Origin: an uncultured Eubacteriales bacterium
GTDB taxonomy: Bacteria > Bacillota > Clostridia > Oscillospirales > Oscillospiraceae
DNA: 6,664 nucleotides
NCBI GenBank assembly: GCA_900556935.1
Contig: USQL01000110.1
Coordinates: 1-6,664, forward strand
Direction: 5' to 3'
In this document: positions 1 through 5,957 of the stretch, piece by piece
How the letters are laid out: every line of letters starts with the position of its first letter
How positions within the stretch are numbered: position 1 is the first letter of the stretch
Made by a program: the position numbers and the translations under genes
The notes under the pieces: model-generated
What the model was told of the DNA's origin: nothing
What the model saw: the letters and a program-made list of their open reading frames with translations, nothing else
Database searches by the model: none

Positions 1-10
1 GGAGAGTCCC

Positions 11-54
11 TCCAATTTCAGACGCATCCCGCAAGGGATGTGGATGAAATTGGA
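11..54 (+). other. Long hairpin with GCAA tetraloop and tandem G-A mismatch
   Basis: Positions 11-20 pair with 45-54 (10 bp), then 21-22 (GA) face 43-44 (GA), then 23-30 pair with 35-42 (8 bp including one G-U), closed by the loop GCAA at 31-34. GCAA is a GNRA tetraloop, and GA facing GA can form sheared pairs. Both are stabilising in RNA only when the plus strand is transcribed; the minus strand would give a TTGC loop and pyrimidine mismatches. This favours a structured plus-strand transcript. No T-run follows, so it is not a simple terminator. Function unknown; it may be the 3' structure of something starting left of the window, or a palindromic repeat. Confidence 0.5.
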
Positions 55-87
55 ACCTGTCTTTGAAATGATTATTGTATCAAGCCC

Positions 88-111
88 CAAACTCCGGCTC
101 GACGGAGTTTG
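88..111. other. 9-bp perfect hairpin
   Basis: CAAACTCCG at 88-96 is the exact reverse complement of CGGAGTTTG at 103-111, with the six-base loop GCTCGA. No T-run follows on either side, so a terminator role is not supported. It lies 33 bp downstream of the larger hairpin and may belong to the same structured transcript. Confidence 0.4.
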
Positions 112-154
112 CGCCACAGTGTATTCAAGTCTTTTCCGGCGCACCAAAATCAGA

Positions 155-184
155 AAATGCCTTTTGGCGTTTCCTGGTTTTTTT
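155..184 (+). terminator. Possible weak plus-strand terminator
   Basis: AAATGCC (155-161) pairs with GGCGTTT (166-172), including one T-G wobble, around the loop TTTT. After five bases (CCTGG) a run of seven T follows at 178-184. The short AT-rich stem and the five-base offset make it a weak candidate. It would end a plus-strand transcript entering from the left, before the histidine kinase promoter. Confidence 0.3.
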
Positions 185-303
185 AGCCGAAGGAACTCAA
201 ACGGGCGGCGGACAATGATTTTCCTGAAGTTGTTCATGAAATGGCTGTTCATGCGCTTGTTGCGAGTTTCCATCCGGCTGCCATGAATTTTACGTCCAAC
301 GCC

Positions 304-332
304 TTGATATTTGCGGAGAAAGTCTGTATAAT
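304..332 (+). promoter_or_regulatory. Sigma-A-type promoter of the histidine kinase gene
   Basis: TTGATA at 304-309 (-35, five of six consensus bases) and a perfect TATAAT at 327-332 (-10) are separated by 17 bp, with TG directly before the -10. Transcription would start near 339, giving a leader of about 30 nt to the ATG at 371. The immediate surroundings are AT-rich. No clear operator dyad overlaps it. Confidence 0.75.
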
Positions 333-357
333 AATAAATATCATTTGCAAAAACTAC

Positions 358-362
358 GGAGA
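358..362 (+). promoter_or_regulatory. Ribosome binding site of the histidine kinase gene
   Basis: GGAGA lies eight bases before the ATG at 371. It supports this start over the internal Met16, which would remove the cytoplasmic N-terminus just before the first membrane segment. Confidence 0.7.
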
Positions 363-370
363 CGCTTACC

Positions 371-2437
371 ATGGAAGTTCGGAAATGTGGAACAAAATTC
401 AAAGCGGAGAAGGGCATGCTTCTTCCGGTGCTGTTTTTTCTGGTCGGTATTGTCGTTCTGGTGACGCTGGGATATCATTTTCAGAAAAACCAGGATAGTC
501 TGCAGCAATCGAAGGTGGAGCTGAATGCTGTGACCTATGCGGAGCATTCGCGGCTGGATATTATGCAGGGGCTCGGCATCACGGAGACGCTGGAACGGAT
601 TCTTGTGAACAATGACGGCATAATCAATAAATTCCCCCAGGTTGCCGAGGATATGACGGACGACTGTATCCAGAATATCCAGCTGGCACCGGGGGGCGTG
701 GTGACGGAGATTTACCCGGAGGCGGGAAACGAGACCGGAAAAATTGACCTGCTCCACGACAAGGACCGGGGAGAGATTTCCCGCTATGGGCGGGACAACG
801 ACGTAATTACGATGCAGGGGCCCTTCGCGCTGAAGCAGGGCGGCAGCGGAATCGCTGTGCGGAACCCGGTGTTTTTGGAGCGGGAGGACGGACAGCGAGA
901 ATTCTGGGGCTTTACCATTGTGATTATCCGGGTGCCGGAGATTTTCGCCGAGTCCATCAAGGCCCTTTCAGATTTTGGCTATGACTACCGGCTCTCCAAA
1001 ACCGCGGCCCCTTGGGATGACACTTACGTGGAGGTTTATGGCTCCGGGGCGCGGATGGACAGGGCGGTTACTTACTGCTTTGAGGCGGGGGACACCGGCT
1101 GGCGGCTGGAGGTGCAGCCAAAGGACGGCTGGGGCAGCGGCGGGAACCTGCATCTGATGTTTGGCTGCGGCGTGCTGATTCTGCTGCTGCTGTCCGGTCT
1201 CATTACGGTGCTCACACTGCTGCGGCGCACCAAGGCATCCGAAGGCGAAATGACCGAACTCAACCGAAAGCTGCAGGAGACGCTGGACCTTGCCAATGCC
1301 GCCAGCGTCGCCAAAACGAACTTTATCAGCAATATGTCCCACGACATTCGCACGCCTATGAACGCGATTGTGGGCTACACGGCCATTGCCCTGGGGCAGA
1401 ACCCGGAAGAAAAAACCAGGGAATGCCTGGAAAAAATCCGGGAGAGCTCTGACCACCTGCTGACGCTTATCAACGATGTGCTGGACATCAGCCGAATTGA
1501 AAGCGGAAAGCTGGTAAATACCCCGGTGAAGACGGATATCCGGAAGGTGGTAGACGAGGTGCTGTCCATTATCCGGGGCTTTACCGTTGGACGGGAGCTG
1601 AACATAGAGGTGCATCGGGCACCGCTTGCCAATCCCTATGTCCTTGCGGACGACACCCACATCCGTGAGGTGCTGGTGAATGTATTGAGCAATGCCGTGA
1701 AATTCACCCGGGACGGGGGCACCGTCACCTTTTCCGCGGATTATTTGCCGGGGGAGAATGGAAAAATCAACGTCCGATATGTGATTTCCGACACGGGCAT
1801 CGGCATGAGCCCGGAATTCCAGAAGCATGTTTTTGAGAAGTTTGCCCAGGAGCATTCCGATGCCAGAACCCAGTATAAGGGGACCGGGCTGGGTATGACC
1901 ATTGTGAAAAAATATGTGGAAATGATGCACGGCACCATTTCCGTTCAAAGCAAACAGGGGCAGGGAAGCACCTTTACAATCGAACTGCCTTTGGAGCTGA
2001 CCGACGATGTTCCGGAATCAGAGAAAGCGGCCCGGACAAAGGGCACGCAGCTATCCGGCCACCGGGTCCTTCTGGCGGAGGACAATGACATGAACGCGGA
2101 AATCGCCCAGATTTTCCTGGAAAACTGGGGAATGTCGGTGCGAAGGGTGGCCAATGGGGCGGAGGCGGTCAGGGCATTTTCCGAGGCACCGGAAGGAAGC
2201 TTTGATGTGATTCTCATGGACATTATGATGCCGGTGATGAACGGGTTGACGGCGGCCAAGGCCATCCGCGCCCTGGCCCGTCCGGATGCCGGAACCATCC
2301 CCATCATCGCCCTGACGGCCAATGCTTTTTCCGAGGATGTTCAGAAATGCCTGGATGCCGGCATGAACGCCCACATTGCAAAGCCTCTGGATGTCAATGC
2401 CATGGAGGAAACCCTCAAAAGCGTTTTGGACCGTTGA
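371..2437 (+). CDS. Hybrid sensor histidine kinase with CHASE-like sensor and C-terminal receiver domain
   Basis: A 688-residue membrane kinase. Residues 16-36 and about 262-285 are hydrophobic and look like two transmembrane helices enclosing an extracytoplasmic sensor. That sensor resembles a CHASE domain: GGVVTEIYPEAGNE near 108-121, GPFALKQGG at 150-158, NPVF at 165-168 and FWGF at 178-181. CHASE domains bind small ligands; the ligand here is unknown. A coiled-coil-like linker (about 288-315) leads to HisKA with the H-box SHDIRTP and phospho-acceptor His324. The HATPase_c domain has the N-box Asn441, DTGIG at 474-478, FEKF at 488-491 and GTGLGM at 504-509. The receiver domain (about 564-688) keeps the acidic pair Glu570/Asp571, phospho-acceptor Asp617, Thr649 and Lys671, so every catalytic position looks intact. 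There is no HAMP, PAS or HPt domain and no DNA-binding output. Phosphate presumably passes through a separate HPt protein, or the receiver regulates the kinase itself. It has its own promoter and no co-directional partner in the window. Confidence 0.93.
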   Translation: MEVRKCGTKFKAEKGMLLPVLFFLVGIVVLVTLGYHFQKNQDSLQQSKVELNAVTYAEHSRLDIMQGLGITETLERILVNNDGIINKFPQVAEDMTDDCIQNIQLAPGGVVTEIYPEAGNETGKIDLLHDKDRGEISRYGRDNDVITMQGPFALKQGGSGIAVRNPVFLEREDGQREFWGFTIVIIRVPEIFAESIKALSDFGYDYRLSKTAAPWDDTYVEVYGSGARMDRAVTYCFEAGDTGWRLEVQPKDGWGSGGNLHLMFGCGVLILLLLSGLITVLTLLRRTKASEGEMTELNRKLQETLDLANAASVAKTNFISNMSHDIRTPMNAIVGYTAIALGQNPEEKTRECLEKIRESSDHLLTLINDVLDISRIESGKLVNTPVKTDIRKVVDEVLSIIRGFTVGRELNIEVHRAPLANPYVLADDTHIREVLVNVLSNAVKFTRDGGTVTFSADYLPGENGKINVRYVISDTGIGMSPEFQKHVFEKFAQEHSDARTQYKGTGLGMTIVKKYVEMMHGTISVQSKQGQGSTFTIELPLELTDDVPESEKAARTKGTQLSGHRVLLAEDNDMNAEIAQIFLENWGMSVRRVANGAEAVRAFSEAPEGSFDVILMDIMMPVMNGLTAAKAIRALARPDAGTIPIIALTANAFSEDVQKCLDAGMNAHIAKPLDVNAMEETLKSVLDR

Positions 2438-2493
2438 TTGGAGCCGAAAATCCCGCATAGCCTGTGCCATCGGGGCCCTTCCGGCCTGATGCC
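2438..2493. other. Convergent gap between the histidine kinase gene and pflA
   Basis: Only 56 bp separate two converging stop codons. An imperfect hairpin is present: GGCC at 2474-2477 pairs with GGCC at 2483-2486 around CTTCC, and CATC at 2468-2471 pairs with GATG at 2488-2491, with an uneven internal loop. Neither strand has a T-run right after it. On the minus strand a short TTTT comes about 15-20 bases past the stem. It may act as a weak shared terminator, but this is uncertain. Confidence 0.3.
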
Positions 2494-3237
2494 TCAGCAC
2501 CCCAGAATTTTCTCCGCGTTGGCAATCCGCGCCTTGTCAGGGGGCGAAATCCCCGCAAGCGGGTAGGGGATGCCCAGCTTTTCCCACTTGAAAATGCCCA
2601 TGGTGTGGTAGGGCAGGACCTCTACCCGTTCTATATTGTGCAGGGTGTCCAGAAAGGCCCGCAGGGCATGAAGGTCCTCGTCGAAGTCCGTCCACTGGGG
2701 CACCAGGACGTGCCGAATCCAGACGGGCTTTTGCAGCCGGTCCAGCAGGCGCAGCATGTCCAGTGTGCTGTCCCCGTCCACGCCGGTGAGGGCCCTGTGG
2801 CGCTGGGGGTTTATCTCCTTGATATCCACCAGCAGCAGGTCCGTGACAGCCATCAGGGCCAGAAACCGGGAATAGAAGGGCTCGGCCCGGGTAAAGGGGT
2901 GGCCCGCGGTATCGATGCAGGTGTGGATGCCCTTTGCCTTGGCCTTGGTAAAGAGCTCCAGCAGAAAGTCCAGTTGCAGCAGGGGCTCCCCACCGCTGAC
3001 GGTGATGCCCCCCTTTTTGCCCCAGTAGCCCCGGCAGCGCAGGGCCTTGTCCAGGAGCTCGTCGGCGGTATAGCTGTGGGCGGCGGGGTCTGCCAAATCC
3101 CAGGTGTCCGGGTTGTGGCAGAATTTGCAGCGCTGGGGGCAGCCCTGCAGGAAGATGACATACCGGACCCCCGGCCCGTCTACGGAGCCGAAGCTCTCCA
3201 AAGAGTGGACGCGGCCATAGGTTTGCGATGCTTCCAT
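2494..3237 (-). CDS. pflA: Pyruvate formate-lyase activating enzyme (radical SAM)
   Basis: A 247-residue protein, essentially the length of E. coli PflA. It uses S-adenosylmethionine and a [4Fe-4S] cluster to make a 5'-deoxyadenosyl radical, which abstracts hydrogen from the active-site glycine of PflB. The radical-SAM signature CxxxCxxC is Cys33, Cys37 and Cys40 (GCPQRCKFCHNPDTW), preceded by the family's typical SVDGPGVRYVIFLQGC segment. SGGEP at 81-85 is the SAM-binding stretch, and CIDTAG (about 107-112) and VDIKEINPQRHRALTG are also characteristic. The start at 3235-3237 follows AAGGAGA (3245-3251) at good spacing. It lies 94 bp downstream of pflB on the same strand with no obvious promoter between, so it is probably co-transcribed. 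It is soluble and cytoplasmic. Length and motifs match the PFL activase better than activases of other glycyl radical enzymes, and its pflB neighbour supports this. Confidence 0.96.
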   Translation of the reverse strand: MEASQTYGRVHSLESFGSVDGPGVRYVIFLQGCPQRCKFCHNPDTWDLADPAAHSYTADELLDKALRCRGYWGKKGGITVSGGEPLLQLDFLLELFTKAKAKGIHTCIDTAGHPFTRAEPFYSRFLALMAVTDLLLVDIKEINPQRHRALTGVDGDSTLDMLRLLDRLQKPVWIRHVLVPQWTDFDEDLHALRAFLDTLHNIERVEVLPYHTMGIFKWEKLGIPYPLAGISPPDKARIANAEKILGC

Positions 3238-3277
3238 AGGTTTGTCTCCTTTTTATATTTCTGTGTGAACACAGGAT

Positions 3278-3309
3278 TCCCCCGGGGCGGTTTTCCATGC
3301 CCCGGGGGA
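3278..3309. other. Strong GC hairpin between pflB and pflA
   Basis: TCCCCCGGGGC at 3278-3288 is the exact reverse complement of GCCCCGGGGGA at 3299-3309: an 11-bp perfect stem with a ten-base loop. In the direction of pfl transcription (minus) no T-run follows; the sequence runs into a second small hairpin (CTGTG/CACAG, plus coordinates 3261-3274) and then the pflA ribosome binding site. On the plus strand it is followed by CTTTTT (3310-3315) and would be a proper terminator, but no plus-strand gene ends here. Plausible roles are protecting the 3' end of a processed pflB mRNA, partial termination, or stopping antisense transcription through pflB. Confidence 0.65.
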
Positions 3310-3331
3310 CTTTTTGGTTGAAGCGAAAGTG

Positions 3332-5602
3332 TTACAGCGTCTCGTGGCAGGTGCGGGAAATCACATCCAGCTGCTGCTCACGGGTCAAATCGATAAACTT
3401 CACGGCGTAGCCGGAGACCCGGATGGTGAAGTTCTGATACTCGGGCTTTTCCGGGTGCTCCATAGCATCCAACAGCATCTCCTTGCCGAAGACATTGACA
3501 TTCAGGTGGTGGGCCCCCCGGGAGAAATAGCCGTCCAGGATGCTGACCAGATTTTCGGTCCGCTCCCCATCGCTGTGGCCCAGGGCACCGGGGTTGATGG
3601 TCTGGGTGTTGGAAATGCCGTCCAGAGCGTACTGATAGGGCAGCTTGGCCACGGAATTCAGGGAGGCAATCAGGCCGGACTGCTCCGCCCCATAGCTGGG
3701 GTTGGCACCGGGGGCCAGAGGAGTCCAGGCCCGGCGGCCGTCGGGCATATTGCCCGTGTACCTGCCGTAGACCACATTGGAGGTAATGGTCAGGATGGAG
3801 GTGGTGGGCTCGGAATCCCGGTAGGTGTGGTAGTGCTTGATTTTCTCCAGGAAGGTCCGCAGCAGCCACACGGCGATGGCATCGGCCCGGTCGTCGTCGT
3901 TGCCGTAGCGGGGAAAGTCACCCTCCACCTGGAAGTCCGCGGCGTAGCCGTTTTCGTCCCGCAGTACCTTGACCTTGGCATACTTGATGGCACACAGGGA
4001 GTCCACCACATGGCTGAACCCCGCGATGCCCGTGGCAAAGGTCCGGCGCACATTGGTATCGATGAGGGCCATCTGGCTTGCCTCGTAGTAATACTTGTCG
4101 TGCATATAGTGGATGAGGTTCAGGGTGTTGACATACAGCCCCGCCAGCCACTCCATGGTCAAATCAAACTTCTCCTGCACCTGGTCGTAGTCCAGGTATT
4201 CGGTTTCGATTCTGCCGGTGTTGGGGGCCACCTGCTCCTGGTGCTTCAGGTCCCAGCCGCCGTTGATGGCGTACAGCAGGGCTTTCGCCAGGTTGGCGCG
4301 GGCCCCAAAGAACTGCATTTCCTTGCCGGTCTGGGTGGCGGAGACGCAGCAGCAGATGGAGTAGTCGTCGCCCCACACAGGACGCATGACCTCGTCGTTT
4401 TCATACTGGATGGAAGAGGTTGCCACGGAGATATGGGCGCAGTACTTTTTAAAGTTTTCCGGCAGCCGGGGGGCGTACAGTACGGTCATATTGGGCTCGG
4501 GGGAGGGCCCCATGTTCTCCAGGGTGTGCAGGAACCGGTAGTCGGTTTTGGTAACCATGTGCCGTCCATCCTGACCGATGCCGCCTACCTCCAGGGTGGC
4601 CCACACCGGGTCTCCGGAGAATAGCTGCTGATAGGAGGGAATCCGGGCAAACTTGACCATGCGGCACTTCATAACAAAATGGTCAATGAGCTCCTGGGCT
4701 TCCGATTCGGTGAGGGTGCCCTTGCCCAGGTCCCGCTGGATGTAGATGTCCAGGAAGGTGGACACACGGCCCACGGACATAGCCGCGCCGTTCTGGGTTT
4801 TGATGGCGGCCAGATACCCAAAGTACAGCCACTGCACCGCCTCCCGGGCATTGGCCGCGGGGCGGGAAATGTCATAGCCATAGCGCTCCGCCATCTTTTT
4901 CATATTTTGCAGGGCACGAATCTGCTCGGCAATCTCCTCCCGCAGGCGGATGACATCGTCGGTCATGGTGCCGTCGCCGGTGTTCCGGTGGTCCCGCTGC
5001 TTTTCCGCAATCAGGTAGTCCACACCGTAGAGGGCCACACGGCGGTAGTCACCCACAATACGGCCTCGGCCATAGGTATCGGGCAGGCCGGTGATGATGT
5101 GGGAGTGCCGGGCCTTCTTCATCTCGGGGGTATAGGCGTCGAAAACCGCCTGGTTGTGGGTCTTATGGTAGTCGGTGAAAATTTTGTGCAGCTCCGCACT
5201 GGGGGTGTAGCCGTTGGTGGTGCAGGCCTGCTCGGCCATCTTAATGCCGCCATAGGGCATAAAGGCCCGCTTCAAGGGCTTGTCGGTTTGCAGGCCCACC
5301 ACCTTTTCCAGGTCCTTGTGGGCCTCGTTCATATACCCGGGGCCATAGGCCAGAGGGCCGGAGACCACCTCGGTCTCCATATCCAGCACGCCGCCCTTGG
5401 TGCGTTCCTGCAGCTGCAGGGCCTGCAGGTCTGCCCAGAGGGTATTGGTGGCCTCGGTGGGACCTGCCAGGAAGTGCTCGTCGCCGTCATAGGACAGGTA
5501 GTTGTCCTGAATGAACGCCCGGACGTTCACTTCATAGCGCCATTGGGTGCCGTGAAAACCGTCCCAGGCGGGGGTGGTCTGATCTTTGAATTCTGTAAAC
5601 AT
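3332..5602 (-). CDS. pflB: Formate C-acetyltransferase (pyruvate formate-lyase)
   Basis: A 756-residue cytoplasmic glycyl radical enzyme converting pyruvate and CoA to acetyl-CoA and formate, the non-oxidative route used in anaerobic fermentation. The radical glycine is Gly731 in RVSGYAVKF near the C-terminus. The catalytic cysteine pair is Cys418-Cys419 within [20 protein letters not shown], followed by [10 protein letters not shown] with Arg435; numbering agrees with the E. coli enzyme (Cys418/419, Arg435). [27 protein letters not shown] sequence starts at residue 171. All expected motifs are present and the length is normal (E. coli about 760). The frame stays open for 47 further codons upstream to an ATG ending at 5743, but the start at 5600-5602 is preceded by AAGGAGG at ideal spacing and matches the family N-terminus. 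Position 417 is also cysteine, giving three in a row. It heads the pflB-pflA operon with a long structured leader. Like all PFLs it should be cleaved by oxygen once activated. Confidence 0.98.
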   Translation of the reverse strand: MFTEFKDQTTPAWDGFHGTQWRYEVNVRAFIQDNYLSYDGDEHFLAGPTEATNTLWADLQALQLQERTKGGVLDMETEVVSGPLAYGPGYMNEAHKDLEKVVGLQTDKPLKRAFMPYGGIKMAEQACTTNGYTPSAELHKIFTDYHKTHNQAVFDAYTPEMKKARHSHIITGLPDTYGRGRIVGDYRRVALYGVDYLIAEKQRDHRNTGDGTMTDDVIRLREEIAEQIRALQNMKKMAERYGYDISRPAANAREAVQWLYFGYLAAIKTQNGAAMSVGRVSTFLDIYIQRDLGKGTLTESEAQELIDHFVMKCRMVKFARIPSYQQLFSGDPVWATLEVGGIGQDGRHMVTKTDYRFLHTLENMGPSPEPNMTVLYAPRLPENFKKYCAHISVATSSIQYENDEVMRPVWGDDYSICCCVSATQTGKEMQFFGARANLAKALLYAINGGWDLKHQEQVAPNTGRIETEYLDYDQVQEKFDLTMEWLAGLYVNTLNLIHYMHDKYYYEASQMALIDTNVRRTFATGIAGFSHVVDSLCAIKYAKVKVLRDENGYAADFQVEGDFPRYGNDDDRADAIAVWLLRTFLEKIKHYHTYRDSEPTTSILTITSNVVYGRYTGNMPDGRRAWTPLAPGANPSYGAEQSGLIASLNSVAKLPYQYALDGISNTQTINPGALGHSDGERTENLVSILDGYFSRGAHHLNVNVFGKEMLLDAMEHPEKPEYQNFTIRVSGYAVKFIDLTREQQLDVISRTCHETL

Positions 5603-5608
5603 GGAATT

Positions 5609-5615
5609 CCTCCTT
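5609..5615 (-). promoter_or_regulatory. Ribosome binding site of pflB
   Basis: AAGGAGG on the minus strand, six bases (AATTCC) before the ATG at 5600-5602. A near-perfect anti-16S match, fitting a highly expressed fermentation enzyme, and it decides the start against the longer open frame. Confidence 0.85.
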
Positions 5616-5626
5616 GAAAAATGAAG

Positions 5627-5641
5627 GGCAGCGGAGCTGCC
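5627..5641 (-). other. Small leader hairpin just upstream of the pflB ribosome binding site
   Basis: GGCAGC and GCTGCC flank a three-base loop (TCC in the RNA). On the minus strand it is followed by CTTCATTTTTC and then the ribosome binding site, so it looks like a weak terminator or a stabilising leader stem. With only 6 bp, its effect is uncertain. Confidence 0.35.
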
Positions 5642-5665
5642 GGATTGAAATAAAAACGAATTAGG

Positions 5666-5717
5666 TCCGCCTGCCCGGGCATGCTTTGGAGGGGGCACGG
5701 TTTCCCGGGCAGGCGGA
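5666..5717. repeat. 52-bp palindromic element flanked by ATTAGG direct repeats
   Basis: TCCGCCTGCCCGGG at 5666-5679 is the exact reverse complement of CCCGGGCAGGCGGA at 5704-5717, separated by 24 bp. The copies of ATTAGG at 5660-5665 and 5718-5723 abut the ends exactly, as expected of a target-site duplication made by insertion of a small non-coding element (MITE- or REP-like). In the pflB leader RNA it forms a 14-bp stem; nine bases later come TTTTT and ATTT, so it could also act as an attenuator. There is no room for a gene inside. The insertion reading is inference; the symmetry and flanking repeats are seen directly. Confidence 0.5.
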
Positions 5718-5756
5718 ATTAGGAGGTATTTCGTCCGCCGCAACGCAGAAGCTGGG

Positions 5757-5780
5757 CTGCCCGTAGGAAAGACCGGGCAG
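5757..5780 (-). other. Leader hairpin with CTGCCCG/CGGGCAG arms
   Basis: A 7-bp perfect stem (5757-5763 with 5774-5780) around a ten-base loop, in the pflB leader. Its arms are identical in sequence to part of the arms of the 52-bp palindrome further along the same RNA, so the two could pair with each other in an alternative fold. Confidence 0.4.
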
Positions 5781-5786
5781 ACATCC

Positions 5787-5810
5787 GATAGTTAGCGAAT
5801 ACTAACTATC
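5787..5810. promoter_or_regulatory. Dyad site 1, possible operator of pflB
   Basis: GATAGTTAG at 5787-5795 and CTAACTATC at 5802-5810 form a perfect 9-bp inverted repeat with a six-base centre. The inner 16 bp (GTTAGCGAATACTAAC, 5791-5806) match 13 of 16 bases of dyad site 2 when one is reverse-complemented. It lies about 60-80 bases after the predicted transcription start. The protein that would bind is not identified. Confidence 0.55.
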
Positions 5811-5848
5811 TATCCAAAAGAAAAGGCTGCATTGCAGTCTGACAGGAT

Positions 5849-5864
5849 GTTAGCTTACGCTAAC
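5849..5864. promoter_or_regulatory. Dyad site 2, possible operator at the pflB transcription start
   Basis: GTTAGCTTACGCTAAC is a 16-bp site with 6-bp perfect inverted arms. It lies at about +5 to +20 of the predicted pflB transcript, a classic position for a repressor that blocks the promoter. Its centre is 58 bp from that of dyad site 1. The arm spacing (GTTA-N8-TAAC) is two bases longer than in the clostridial Rex consensus (TTGTTAA-N4-TTAACAA), so Rex is not well supported. The GTTAG/CTAAC arms faintly resemble DtxR-family boxes, but the spacing does not match those either. Confidence 0.55.
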
Positions 5865-5874
5865 CACCGGGGAT

Positions 5875-5903
5875 ATCCTATCATAAAATACCACGTGTGT
5901 CAA
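5875..5903 (-). promoter_or_regulatory. Promoter of the pflB-pflA operon
   Basis: On the minus strand a perfect TTGACA (5903-5898) is followed, after exactly 17 bp, by TAGGAT (5880-5875), four of six bases of the -10 consensus. Transcription would start near 5868, leaving a leader of about 265 nt before pflB. The spacer contains the palindrome CACGTG (5892-5897). The promoter lies directly after the argS terminator, so pfl is expected to be expressed independently of argS. Confidence 0.7.
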
Positions 5904-5914
5904 TAGGTATTTTC

Positions 5915-5953
5915 AAAAATCCGCCCGGGCAGCTTTGGCGGCTGCCCGGGCGG
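5915..5953 (-). terminator. Rho-independent terminator of argS
   Basis: CCGCCCGGGCAGC (5921-5933) and GCTGCCCGGGCGG (5941-5953) form a 13-bp perfect GC-rich stem with a seven-base loop. On the minus strand the stem is followed after one base by TTTTT (5919-5915). It begins four bases past the argS stop codon. All features of an intrinsic terminator are present for this strand. Confidence 0.88.
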
Positions 5954-5957
5954 TATG

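Larger units (their letters stand above)
1..303. other. Left-edge region with no recognised gene; hairpins and a weak minus-strand open frame
   Basis: No protein family is recognisable here on either strand. It is visibly more AT-rich than the pfl genes. On the minus strand, a frame with ATG at 271-273 stays open for 91 codons to the window edge and would make a very basic peptide (starts METRNKRMNS, ends MRLKLEGLS). It has no convincing ribosome binding site and runs through two strong hairpins, so I do not call it a gene. A plus-strand frame beginning at ATG 38-40 is also open to 286, again without recognisable content. A plus-strand frame entering from the left edge stops at 64-66 and could be the tail of an upstream gene. 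Most likely this is intergenic sequence upstream of the histidine kinase. Confidence 0.5.

Noticed and set aside
968..1948. Minus-strand frame of 326 codons opposite the histidine kinase
   Set aside because: Antisense to intact HisKA and HATPase_c domains; His-rich, low-information translation.
2464..3321. Plus-strand frame of 285 codons opposite pflA
   Set aside because: Antisense to a clear radical-SAM gene, no recognisable motif.
5600..5615. Vector-like ribosome binding site (AGGAGGAATTCC before ATG), suggesting a cloning artefact
   Set aside because: The surrounding operon and intergenic sequence are natural and continuous; GAATTC next to a good ribosome binding site can arise by chance.
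3314..5617. Long plus-strand open frames opposite pflB (3314-4624, 4679-5617)
   Set aside because: Antisense shadows of a GC-rich, codon-biased gene; low-complexity Gly/Val-rich translations without domains or ribosome binding sites.
5603..5743. Longer pflB reading frame starting at 5743 (47 more residues)
   Set aside because: The start at 5600-5602 has a near-perfect ribosome binding site and the family N-terminus; the extension is made of hairpin sequence and has no homology-like content.
5719..5784. 21-codon leader peptide (ATG at 5784, stop at 5719) with four Arg codons, ending just before the 52-bp palindrome
   Set aside because: Suggestive position for attenuation, but there is no ribosome binding site and the Arg codons are spread out; chance is likelier.
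5641..5790. ZTP (pfl motif) riboswitch in the pflB leader
   Set aside because: This riboswitch class was first named after pfl genes, and CCGCCTG occurs in the leader, but the conserved CCGCCUGGGC segment and the upstream conserved aptamer core are not present.
5787..5864. Rex operators controlling pfl
   Set aside because: Rex is a common regulator of fermentation genes, but the GTTA to TAAC spacing is 8 rather than 6 and the outer TT/AA bases are missing.
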